Below, in pieces: positions 1 through 4,938 of a stretch of 5,379 nt of DNA. Source of the DNA: an uncultured Candidatus Saccharibacteria bacterium (lineage in GTDB: Bacteria > Patescibacteriota > Saccharimonadia > Saccharimonadales > Saccharimonadaceae); assembly GCA_949070545.1 (NCBI GenBank), contig CARTQV010000056.1:1-5379 (forward strand). Direction: 5' to 3'. Under the pieces are notes generated by a model. It made no database searches, was not told the origin of the DNA, and was given only the letters and a program-made list of their open reading frames with translations. Position 1 is the first letter of the stretch, and each line of letters begins with the position of its first letter. The translations under genes and the position numbers were made by a program.

Positions 1-168
1 TTCGGAAGAGATAAGCGCTGAAAGCATATTAAGCGCGAAGCCCACTCCAAGATAATAATTCCCTATGGAGACTCCAGAAAGAATATCTGGTTGATAGGCG
101 CAAGGTGGAAGCACGGCAACGTGTGGAGCCGAAGCGTACTAATAGGTCCATCGCCTTTTTATGCTCAA
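1..168 (+). rRNA. rrl: 23S ribosomal RNA, 3' end (partial)
   Basis: This is the 3'-terminal part of domain VI of 23S rRNA; the rest lies upstream of the window. It is recognised by the conserved strings TTCGGAAGAGATAAGCGCTG at the start, then GAAAGCAT, AAGCCCACTCCAAGAT, TTGATAGGC and GTACTAATAGGTC near the end, in the same order as in E. coli and Bacillus 23S rRNA. The mature 3' end is placed by analogy at roughly 160-170, where the strand that closes helix H1 with the 5' end should finish (TGCTCAAG). The 5' partner is not in the window, so the exact end is uncertain by about 10 nt. A 5S gene follows on the same strand, as expected for an rrn operon. Confidence 0.95.
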
Positions 169-328
169 GTCATTGGGTTTTGGTCGGGAGTTATCTTGAC
201 AAAAACTGCGATGACTTGGTATACTTAGCTAACAATCGGTGTTTGATCGCACCGAGTGAAGTTTTACATTTCTATCCTTGATAGTCTTATGGACATCAAT
301 AAGTTAGGACAGTTTCTGCCCAGACTAC
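169..328 (+). other. 23S-5S internal transcribed spacer
   Basis: This spacer of about 160 nt contains no tRNA and no open reading frame. It holds a strong promoter-like sequence (196-225). Just downstream is a 6-bp hairpin (TCGGTG at 236-241 pairing with CACCGA at 250-255, 8-nt loop). A smaller hairpin follows (CTATC at 272-276 with GATAG at 280-284). The weak pair CTTAT 285-289 with ATAAG 299-303 could form a third. These may be processing structures between 23S and 5S; that role is inferred from position only. Confidence 0.7.
196..225 (+). promoter_or_regulatory. Sigma70-type promoter inside the 23S-5S spacer
   Basis: TTGACA at 196-201 is a perfect -35 box. It is followed after 18 bp by TATACT at 220-225, preceded by TGG (217-219), which makes an extended -10. 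The predicted start is near 232, giving a transcript with about 97 nt before 5S. It is the best promoter match in the window. It would let 5S be transcribed independently of 16S/23S. Whether it is active is not shown by the sequence. Confidence 0.6.
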
Positions 329-437
329 TTTGGTGCCCATAGCGCTGGGGAAATACCTGTTCCCATTCCGAACACAGAAGTCAAGCCCAGTAGCGGCGAT
401 TATACTGCCACAAGCGGGAAACTAGCAAGGTGCCAAA
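329..437 (+). rRNA. rrf: 5S ribosomal RNA
   Basis: Complete 5S rRNA of about 109 nt. The ends are set by the closing stem: TTTGGTGCC at 329-337 pairs with GGTGCCAAA at 429-437, with two G-U wobbles. Inside are the conserved 5S elements ATAGCGCTGGGGAAATACC, TTCCCATTCCGAACACAGAA, AAGCCCAGTAGCG and a final CAAGCGGGAAACTAG segment. At about 109 nt it is a little shorter than the usual 115-120. The order 23S, 5S, terminator is the standard end of an rrn operon. Confidence 0.93.
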
Positions 438-447
438 TTATACGAGT

Positions 448-480
448 AAGCCACCCCAACGGGTGGCTTTTCGTCTTTTA
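448..480 (+). terminator. Intrinsic terminator of the rRNA operon
   Basis: A perfect 9-bp stem, AAGCCACCC (448-456) with GGGTGGCTT (461-469), has a 4-nt CAAC loop and is followed by the T-rich tail TTTTCGTCTTTTA. It begins about 11 nt after 5S, so it ends the rrn transcript. It abuts the promoter of the next gene with no gap. Confidence 0.9.
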
Positions 481-489
481 TGCTACAAT
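481..489 (+). promoter_or_regulatory. Extended -10 promoter of the GyrI-like gene, predicted leaderless
   Basis: TGC followed by TACAAT (484-489) is an extended -10. The hexamer ends 6 nt before the ATG at 496, so a start at the usual distance falls on the A of the start codon. No -35 match is seen 17 bp upstream, where the rRNA terminator stem lies, and there is no Shine-Dalgarno sequence. Confidence 0.6.
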
Positions 490-495
490 ATTATT

Positions 496-1140
496 ATGTC
501 ATTTGATTACAAAAAAGAATATAAAGAGTTCTACTCGCCGAAAAACCAGCCAAGTATTATTGAAATTCCCAAAATGAATTACCTTGCCGTACGCGGATGT
601 GGTAATCCTAATATAGAGAATGGCGAATATAAACAATCCATTGCCCTACTTTACGCAGTCGCCTTCACGATAAAAATGAGTAAAAAGTCAGATTATAAAA
701 TTAACGGTTACTTTGACTATGTCGTTCCACCACTTGAGGGCTTTTGGTGGCAAGATAATAGTGCTAACGGGAACATAGACTATTCTCGCAAGGATGATTT
801 TAACTTCATCTCTCTAATTCGCCTGCCAGATTTCGTCACGAAACATGATTTTGATTGGGCTATTGCAGAGGCGGCGGCGAAGAAGCAAAAAGACTACTCT
901 AAAGTTGAGTTTCTAGAATACAATGAAGGACTATGTGTGCAATGTATGCATATCGGGTCTTACGATGATGAGCCTAAAACGATAGCCAAAATGCATAGTT
1001 ATATGCAAGATTCGGGCTATCAACTGGACATTCTCAATCCACGTTATCATCATGAGATTTATCTCAGTGATCCTCGACGTTGCCACGAACAAAATCTTAA
1101 GACCGTCATTCGCCACCCGATTAAGAAAGGGGTAAAATGA
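496..1140 (+). CDS. GyrI-like small-molecule-binding domain protein
   Basis: A 214-residue stand-alone protein of the GyrI-like/SOUL-type binding-domain family (PF06445 type), recognised by the N-terminal FDYKKEYKEFY (3-13), AVRGCGNPN (31-39), YFDYVVPPLEGFWWQD (72-87), IRLPDFVT (108-115) and the C-terminal CVQCMHIGSYDDEP (147-160) and YHHEIYLSDPRR (184-195). In this family a pocket with aromatic and acidic residues binds hydrophobic small molecules; some stand-alone members hydrolyse cyclopropane-containing toxins, but substrate cannot be assigned here. The ATG at 496 is chosen over an ATG at 430 because the upstream part would read through the end of 5S and the terminator, and family similarity begins at 496. 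There is no transmembrane segment, so it is cytosolic. The Nudix remnant follows 21 nt downstream. The sequence resembles Firmicutes homologues, which suggests transfer. Confidence 0.88.
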   Translation: MSFDYKKEYKEFYSPKNQPSIIEIPKMNYLAVRGCGNPNIENGEYKQSIALLYAVAFTIKMSKKSDYKINGYFDYVVPPLEGFWWQDNSANGNIDYSRKDDFNFISLIRLPDFVTKHDFDWAIAEAAAKKQKDYSKVEFLEYNEGLCVQCMHIGSYDDEPKTIAKMHSYMQDSGYQLDILNPRYHHEIYLSDPRRCHEQNLKTVIRHPIKKGVK

Positions 1141-1161
1141 ATACCAGTGAAGGGTGCTCAA

Positions 1162-1733
1162 ATGCTCAATGACTTATATCGCCAAATTGCCGCTTACAAG
1201 CCTTTTGACGAAAGAGAAGCAGCTAATCAAATCGCAATTTAGACTTTATGTCGAAGAATAAAAATTGCCTTTCTAGAGATAATAAGATAGCGCATCTTTC
1301 GACTTCTGCTTGGATTGTCAATTATGAACGTACAAAAGTCCTTATGATTTATCATAATATCTATAATTCATGGGCATGGATTGGTGGTCATGCCGACAAC
1401 GAGCCAAATCTATATCAAGTTATCAAAAGAGAAATCACAGAAGAAACTGGGATGGAGAATTCTCGTCCGTTAATGGGTGAAAATATTTATGGCTTGAGTA
1501 TCGTACCAGTAATCGGTCACACCAAAAGAGGGCAAATAGTTAATCCTCATCTTCATCTTGACGTTTAATATTTATTTGAAGCCAATGAAACAGACAATAC
1601 AAGAATCAAACCAGACGAGAATAGCGGAGTTAAATGGATTAGCTTACACGAAGTTGATAACGCCGTCACTGATATGAGCACAAAATCGATTTATCGTAGA
1701 TTAACCGATAAGATGCTACAACTAAAACTATGA
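1162..1733 (+). pseudogene. Nudix hydrolase, broken by a frameshift and an in-frame stop
   Basis: Reconstructed, this is a Nudix (NTP pyrophosphohydrolase fold) protein of about 190 residues. The first part starts at ATG 1162 (MLNDLYRQIAAYKPFDEREA...), with an AAGGG-type ribosome-binding site 7 nt before it, and stops at TAG 1240-1242. Adding one T to the TTT run at 1238-1240 restores reading as ...AIL-DFMSKNKNCLSRDNKIAH, joining the frame that contains the Nudix box (1386-1454: GHADNEPNLYQVIKREITEE, then TGM). A TAA at 1566-1568 then interrupts the conserved HLHLDV-xYLFEANE segment; the frame continues to the natural TGA at 1731-1733 (...WISLHEVDNAV...). TCA-to-TAA would be a single change. 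The catalytic REITEE core is intact, but the first Glu of the box is Pro. It was probably coupled to the GyrI-like gene. A start at ATG 1248 would give a 106-residue fragment unlikely to fold fully. Sequencing error is an alternative cause. Confidence 0.82.
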
Positions 1734-1753
1734 TAATAATCGTAAAATTCCTG

Positions 1754-1762
1754 TGTTATAAT
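1754..1762 (+). promoter_or_regulatory. Extended -10 promoter of the PNPOx-like gene
   Basis: TGT followed by TATAAT (1757-1762) is a perfect extended -10, 22 nt before the ATG at 1785. The predicted start near 1769 gives a leader of about 16 nt, just long enough to contain the ribosome-binding site. No convincing -35 is seen in the AT-rich upstream sequence. Confidence 0.65.
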
Positions 1763-1772
1763 TAGACAAACT

Positions 1773-1776
1773 GGAG
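1773..1776 (+). promoter_or_regulatory. Shine-Dalgarno site (GGAG) of the PNPOx-like gene
   Basis: GGAG lies 8 nt before the ATG at 1785 and fixes that start. It contrasts with several other genes in the window that have no such site. Confidence 0.7.
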
Positions 1777-1784
1777 AAAATACA

Positions 1785-2198
1785 ATGCTAGAAGTTAAAA
1801 ACGAAATCGCCGACCTAATCGACCGCCAAGACATCTGTTTCTTGAGCTATGTTGATGAAAATGGTTTTCCGAGCACTCGTGCGATGCTTAACCCACGCAA
1901 ACGCAAAGAACTGAAAGAATTCTACCTCACTACGAATACATCTTCACGCAAAGTCCAAGAATTCTTGCGTAATCCAAAGGCTGGCTTATATTTTTGCGAT
2001 AAGAAATATTACCAAGGCGTTGCCTTCACTGGCACAGTTGAAGTCCTACGGGATCAAGCGATTAAAGACGAAGTCTGGCGCGACATGGATATTATCTTTT
2101 ATGAGAATAACACCGACCCAGATTATTGTGTTCTGAAATTTACTGCTGAGCACGCCCGCTTTTATAGTGATTATAATTCGACTGAGTATGCATTATAA
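1785..2198 (+). CDS. Pyridoxamine 5'-phosphate oxidase-fold family protein
   Basis: A 137-residue protein with the split-barrel flavin-binding fold of the PNPOx/general-stress-protein-26 type. Evidence is the order IADLIDRQDICFLSYVDENG (8-27), FPSTRAMLNPRK (28-39), FYLTTNTSSRKVQEFLRNPK (46-65), AGLYFCDKKYYQGVAFTGT (66-84) and the C-terminal DPDYCVLKFTAEHARFYSD (111-129). The TTNTSSRKVQ segment matches where this family contacts the flavin phosphate. Such small proteins usually act as dimers binding FMN or a related flavin; the substrate is unknown and it is unlikely to be the true PdxH enzyme, which is longer. It has its own promoter and Shine-Dalgarno. Its stop overlaps the stop of the convergent DUF2752 gene by 6 bp. 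It looks Firmicutes-like, as do its two left neighbours. Confidence 0.85.
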   Translation: MLEVKNEIADLIDRQDICFLSYVDENGFPSTRAMLNPRKRKELKEFYLTTNTSSRKVQEFLRNPKAGLYFCDKKYYQGVAFTGTVEVLRDQAIKDEVWRDMDIIFYENNTDPDYCVLKFTAEHARFYSDYNSTEYAL

Positions 2199-2630
2199 TT
2201 CCGTCGGTGCGAGAAAGCTGAATGCTTCAAGGTTACGCATAACGGCATATATAAGCATAACTATGACTAACACTACCCAAGCCCATTCTGGGATACGGTC
2301 TAGGACATTTTTGCCACCCTTTATGCGATGATAGATGGCGTCTCCAAACAAAAATATCCCAAAAGGCAACAGGACCAGCAGTAAAGCGTTATAATGTAGC
2401 GCTTGATAAAAATCACCATGCAGTAAGGCAATTAGCATCCGCGTTGCCCCACAGCCTGGGCAGTGCCAACCTGTAATATAATGCCACAGACAGGGAATGG
2501 CAAACCCATTCACTTGATAAAAGACCAAACAAACAGCCACCAGGGCGAACGCCCCGGCAGCCGTGAAATAGGCCTGATTTGAATTATTTATCAGTCTTTT
2601 TGGTTTTTCCAGCATAACTCGTGATTGCAT
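2193..2630 (-). CDS. DUF2752 family membrane protein
   Basis: A protein of up to 145 residues, recognised as DUF2752 by the signature WHCPGCGATRMLIALLHGDF (55-74) followed by QALHYNALL (76-84). The paired cysteines in CPGCG (57 and 60) and the R and HGDF residues are typical of the family, whose function is not known. Three hydrophobic segments are visible: about 20-40 (AGAFALVAVCLVFYQV), 81-100 (NALLLVLLPFGIFLFGDAIY) and 115-133 (EWAWVVLVIVMLIYAVM). The start is uncertain: ATG at 2630 or ATG at 2615 (residue 6); neither has a good Shine-Dalgarno. Either start lies inside the upstream DUF4234 gene (overlap 47 or 32 nt), so translation is probably coupled to it. Its stop overlaps the PNPOx-like stop, and there is no terminator hairpin after it. 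Confidence 0.85.
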   Translation of the reverse strand: MQSRVMLEKPKRLINNSNQAYFTAAGAFALVAVCLVFYQVNGFAIPCLWHYITGWHCPGCGATRMLIALLHGDFYQALHYNALLLVLLPFGIFLFGDAIYHRIKGGKNVLDRIPEWAWVVLVIVMLIYAVMRNLEAFSFLAPTEL

Positions 2631-2964
2631 TCATATCATTTTGGATCAAAGCATAATTCACGATTGCGAGGCCGAAAAATTGCAAAATAATATAAAGCAC
2701 TGAGTTGTCGCTCCCTTCGTCCATGCCCGCCTCTTTACGTGCCACAAGCGTCGCTTTGCCCATGCGATAGGCCCAATAATAACCATAAATCCCACAAGTT
2801 ACAAGCGTCAGCACGAAAGCAAGTCCGCCCGACGCGAGTGTCGCATCTTTGCTCTTTTGTTTGACTTCGTCGTTGAGCGTGATAAACCAATAGATCCCAT
2901 AAATCCCACAAGTTACAATCGAGAGGACGATCGCGAGTCCGATATTTCGCTCTTGTTTGTCCAT
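2584..2964 (-). CDS. DUF4234 family membrane protein
   Basis: A 126-residue integral membrane protein of the DUF4234 type. It has two copies of the family motif VTCGIYG(I/Y)YW, at residues 17-26 and 55-64, each at the end of a hydrophobic helix (about 9-29 and 45-66), plus a third hydrophobic segment at about 87-107 (SVLYIILQFFGLAIVNYALI). The N-terminus (MDKQERN) and the C-terminal tail (KTKKTDK) are charged and probably cytosolic. The start at 2964 is supported by an AGGAG Shine-Dalgarno 6 nt upstream. It is the first gene of a two-gene operon with DUF2752, diverging from uvrC. The molecular function of the family is unknown. The second motif copy is nearly identical at DNA level to the first, indicating a recent or conserved internal duplication. 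Confidence 0.85.
   Translation of the reverse strand: MDKQERNIGLAIVLSIVTCGIYGIYWFITLNDEVKQKSKDATLASGGLAFVLTLVTCGIYGYYWAYRMGKATLVARKEAGMDEGSDNSVLYIILQFFGLAIVNYALIQNDMNAITSYAGKTKKTDK
2783..2804 (-). repeat. Intragenic direct repeat in DUF4234, distal copy
   Basis: A 22-bp sequence identical to 2897-2918, exactly 114 bp (38 codons) away, so both copies are in the same frame. It encodes VTCGIYG (residues 55-61). The similarity extends several bases beyond the identical core with a few mismatches. Confidence 0.9.
2897..2918 (-). repeat. Intragenic direct repeat in DUF4234, proximal copy
   Basis: Partner of the repeat at 2783-2804, encoding VTCGIYG at residues 17-23. Perfect identity over 22 bp is more than the protein motif alone requires. 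Confidence 0.9.
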
Positions 2965-2970
2965 TTTTTT

Positions 2971-2975
2971 CTCCT
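2971..2975 (-). promoter_or_regulatory. Shine-Dalgarno site (AGGAG) of the DUF4234 gene
   Basis: On the minus strand AGGAG is followed by a run of six A and then the ATG at 2964. It is the best ribosome-binding site in the window and decides the start. Confidence 0.85.
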
Positions 2976-3004
2976 TTTTAAAGTATAAATAATAATTTCT
3001 CTCG

Positions 3005-3033
3005 ATTATATCACGACTTGCAACATCTGACCA
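3005..3033 (-). promoter_or_regulatory. Promoter of the DUF4234-DUF2752 operon
   Basis: On the minus strand TGA plus TATAAT (3013 down to 3005) is an extended -10. After a 17-bp spacer lies TGGTCA (3033 down to 3028), which matches the -35 consensus at 4 of 6 positions. The predicted start near 2998 gives a leader of about 34 nt that contains the AGGAG site. It is divergent from, and close to, the uvrC promoter. Confidence 0.6.
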
Positions 3034-3051
3034 GAAGCTTTGTCAAAAAGA

Positions 3052-3060
3052 TGTTATAAT
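3052..3060 (+). promoter_or_regulatory. Extended -10 promoter of uvrC, predicted leaderless
   Basis: TGT plus a perfect TATAAT (3055-3060) ends 7 nt before the uvrC ATG at 3068. A start at the normal distance falls on or next to the A of the ATG. There is no Shine-Dalgarno in AATAAAGACA before the ATG. No -35 at proper spacing is seen. Confidence 0.65.
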
Positions 3061-3067
3061 AAAGACA

Positions 3068-4336
3068 ATGACGAATGAAAAATTACTCAACAAATTGCGC
3101 ACTTTGCCTGCCTCCCCAGGTGTTTATTTTCATAAAAACGCAGAGGGTGAAGTTATTTATGTCGGGAAAGCAGCAGTTCTCAAAAATCGCGTGCGTCAAT
3201 ACTTCCATAATACCAAAAAAGATGCAAAAACCGCCGCGCTCGTGCGCGAGATCGCTGATACAGATTGGATTGTTGTTGACACGGAGATGGATGCACTTTT
3301 TCTTGAGTCTGAAATGATCAAGCGCTACAAACCGAAATGGAATATCCTCCTGCGCGATGACAAAACTGTGAGCTATGTACGTATCGACATGAAATCCGAA
3401 GTTCCGTTCGTTAGTTTCACGCGCACGCCACTCGATGACAAAGCAACCTATATCGGGCCTTTTTATGGCAAACGTGCCGTAGAGAAAGCCTTGCGAGTTT
3501 TGCGCAAAGTTTTTCCATATTATGATAAACCCTACGACGGTAAAAAAAGCCTAAACACCGACCTCGGACTCACTCCAGGTATCGAAGTTAGTCGCACGAC
3601 TCCAAAGGAATACAAACAAAACTTGCGCAAACTGAGACTTTATCTTGAAGGCGGGCGGCATAAATTATTGAAAGAGATTGAGAAGCAAATGAAAGCCGCT
3701 GCCGAAGCTGAACGATTTGAAGAAGCTGCTGAGTTGCGTAAACAACTGTTCGGCCTGAAGGAACTCCAGAAAAAAATTGTCTTTTCCGACAAAGAGTTCC
3801 TCGACATTTCTTCCGATCGAGCCTTGGTTGACCTCCAAAAGTTACTAAGCCTATCCGCGCCCCCTCGCCGTATTGAAGGCTATGATATCTCACACCAATC
3901 CGGCACAAATGTCGTCGGGTCAATGGTAGTTTTCGTGAATGGAGTTTCTGATCGTTCCGAATACCGTAAGTTTAAATTGCACAATCAGGCAAATGATGAC
4001 ACGGCGAATTTGCGCGAGGTACTTGAGCGACGCCTCAAACACCAAGAATGGGATTTTCCTGATTTAATAATTCTTGATGGTGGGCTTCCGCAGGTGAGCG
4101 CTGTGCGTAATTTATTATCTGCGCAGGGAATTTCCGTCATCGGTCGTGACAAATCGGGCGACCACACGCGCAATGCCAGTGTCAGTGTTATTGTTCCTGA
4201 GGCAGAAACTTATCGCACAATCTCTCTTCCGCCTGATTCACATATCGCGAAGCTGATTGCTCGTATTGATGACGAAGCACATCGTTTTGCGATTACTTAT
4301 CACACACTCCTAAAGCGTAAGAATATGCTAAAATAG
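3068..4336 (+). CDS. uvrC: UvrC, excinuclease ABC subunit C (short form lacking Cys cluster and HhH)
   Basis: UvrC makes the two incisions around a DNA lesion in nucleotide-excision repair, after UvrA/UvrB loading. Domains in order: the GIY-YIG nuclease at about 13-95 (GVY 18-20, YVGK 31-34, R41 in RVRQYF, E80 in ALFLE) for the 3' cut; the UVR motif that binds UvrB at about 200-236 (AERFEEAAELRKQL at 214-227); and the RNase H-like endonuclease at about 265-415 with YDISH (D273), ILDGG (D337) and DDEAHRF (H405) for the 5' cut. All expected catalytic residues are present. At 422 residues it is far shorter than the usual ~600: it stops right after the RNase H-like domain, so the tandem helix-hairpin-helix DNA-binding domain is absent. 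The Cys-rich segment normally found before UVR (around 150-175) is replaced and the whole protein has no cysteine. No frameshift is seen, so this is a designed short form. It heads the operon with the genes to its right. Confidence 0.93.
   Translation: MTNEKLLNKLRTLPASPGVYFHKNAEGEVIYVGKAAVLKNRVRQYFHNTKKDAKTAALVREIADTDWIVVDTEMDALFLESEMIKRYKPKWNILLRDDKTVSYVRIDMKSEVPFVSFTRTPLDDKATYIGPFYGKRAVEKALRVLRKVFPYYDKPYDGKKSLNTDLGLTPGIEVSRTTPKEYKQNLRKLRLYLEGGRHKLLKEIEKQMKAAAEAERFEEAAELRKQLFGLKELQKKIVFSDKEFLDISSDRALVDLQKLLSLSAPPRRIEGYDISHQSGTNVVGSMVVFVNGVSDRSEYRKFKLHNQANDDTANLREVLERRLKHQEWDFPDLIILDGGLPQVSAVRNLLSAQGISVIGRDKSGDHTRNASVSVIVPEAETYRTISLPPDSHIAKLIARIDDEAHRFAITYHTLLKRKNMLK
4326..4334 (+). promoter_or_regulatory. 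Extended -10 promoter inside the 3' end of uvrC
   Basis: TGC plus TAAAAT (4329-4334) sits in the last codons of uvrC (ATG CTA AAA TAG) and ends 6 nt before the ATG at 4341, the same spacing as the GyrI-like gene promoter. It would give a leaderless transcript of the holin-like gene. Its use by RNA polymerase is inferred. Confidence 0.5.
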
Positions 4337-4340
4337 TTTT

Positions 4341-4709
4341 ATGATCAAAAAACAAGCGTTAGTTTTTTTGTTGCGTTGTTGCGCATCAAGTTTAGGTATG
4401 TGGCTTTGCATCAGTTGGTTTGGTCATGTTTCCACGCCCGCCGACGCTGCGCTTTTCGTTTCGGCTGGAATTATTTTTTCAATCATCAATTCTGTCGTGA
4501 AGCCACTCGTCAAAGTCATGGTTTTACCGCTCGCAATCGTAACGATGGGCGTTTCGACTATTTTGATTAATGTTGGCATGATTTGGCTGACTTTACATTT
4601 TTTGTCCGGTGTTGAGATGAGTTTTTGGGGGTTTGTCGCATCAAGCGTCCTTATGAGCCTCATAAACGGTCTTGTCAATCTTATCATGCCGTCGTATAAT
4701 AAGCAGTAG
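4341..4709 (+). CDS. Four-helix membrane protein, phage holin superfamily IV type (PF04020-like)
   Basis: A 122-residue integral membrane protein. Four hydrophobic segments are visible: about 6-27, 36-50, 57-88 (probably the third, with a turn at the TMG of 68-70) and 94-116. The family signature is present: INSVVKPLVKVMVLPLAIVT (49-68) followed by MGVSTILIN (69-77), and a second INGLVNLIMP (108-117). Proteins of this family are widespread chromosomal membrane proteins commonly annotated as 'phage holin family'; their role is not established and nothing here suggests a prophage. The start lies 4 nt after the uvrC stop without a Shine-Dalgarno, so translation depends either on coupling to uvrC or on a leaderless transcript from the internal promoter. 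secG begins 1 nt after its stop. Confidence 0.83.
   Translation: MIKKQALVFLLRCCASSLGMWLCISWFGHVSTPADAALFVSAGIIFSIINSVVKPLVKVMVLPLAIVTMGVSTILINVGMIWLTLHFLSGVEMSFWGFVASSVLMSLINGLVNLIMPSYNKQ
4695..4700 (+). promoter_or_regulatory. Possible -10 box before secG
   Basis: TATAAT occurs within the last codons of the holin-like gene and ends 10 nt before the secG ATG, which predicts a leader of about 4 nt. It is not preceded by TGn, unlike the other promoters in the window, and may be coincidental since it encodes Tyr-Asn. Confidence 0.3.
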
Positions 4710-4710
4710 T

Positions 4711-4938
4711 ATGAGTTTGGGAACATTTTTTCAGAGTTTGACTTTTATTTCGGCAATTTTGTCCATTTTGCTGATTCTTTTGCAACAACGCGGTGCTTCG
4801 CTGGGAGCCGGTTTCGGCAGTTCTGGGGAGCTATATACAACTCGCCGTGGCCTTGAGCGATCGCTTTTTAGCGCGACCGTTGTCAGCGTGCTAGTTTTCG
4901 TATTGTCGATTTTGGGGCTATTATTAATTCCATCATGA
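4711..4938 (+). CDS. secG: SecG, preprotein translocase subunit
   Basis: A 75-residue SecG, the small subunit of the SecYEG channel that stimulates SecA-driven export across the cytoplasmic membrane. It has the two expected membrane helices (about 6-24 and 52-72) joined by the diagnostic loop: LLQQRGASLGAGFGSSGE (23-40) and then TTRRGLERSLFSATV (43-57), matching the family pattern LLQ-x-RG, a Gly-rich turn and RRG-x-E-x-L. Length is normal. The ATG at 4711 is chosen because the family's helix begins there; an in-frame ATG at 4672 lies inside the holin-like gene. There is no Shine-Dalgarno, and the start lies 1 nt after the preceding stop (TAGTATG), so termination-reinitiation is likely. Its TGA overlaps the ATG of the next gene (ATGA). 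Confidence 0.93.
   Translation: MSLGTFFQSLTFISAILSILLILLQQRGASLGAGFGSSGELYTTRRGLERSLFSATVVSVLVFVLSILGLLLIPS

Noticed and set aside
430..495. An upstream in-frame ATG at 430 that would lengthen the GyrI-like protein by 22 residues
   Set aside because: It lies within the 3' stem of 5S rRNA and reads through the rrn terminator; similarity to the family starts at the ATG at 496.
931..1161. Minus-strand open frame of 76 codons opposite the GyrI-like gene
   Set aside because: It covers the conserved C-terminal half of the GyrI-like protein and has no supporting signals.
1566..1568. Recoded stop codon or programmed readthrough in the Nudix gene
   Set aside because: TAA ends other genes here (PNPOx-like, DUF2752, DUF4234), and a separate frameshift upstream makes gene decay the simpler explanation.
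3040..3045. TTGTCA as a -35 box for uvrC
   Set aside because: It is only 9 bp from the TATAAT; the normal spacing is about 17 bp.
3588..3923. Minus-strand open frame of 111 codons within uvrC
   Set aside because: It lies opposite a well-conserved part of uvrC, its translation resembles no family I know, and it has no promoter or ribosome-binding site.
4341..4709. Prophage, because of the holin-like gene
   Set aside because: This holin family is common in ordinary chromosomes, and no endolysin, capsid, tail or integrase gene is nearby.
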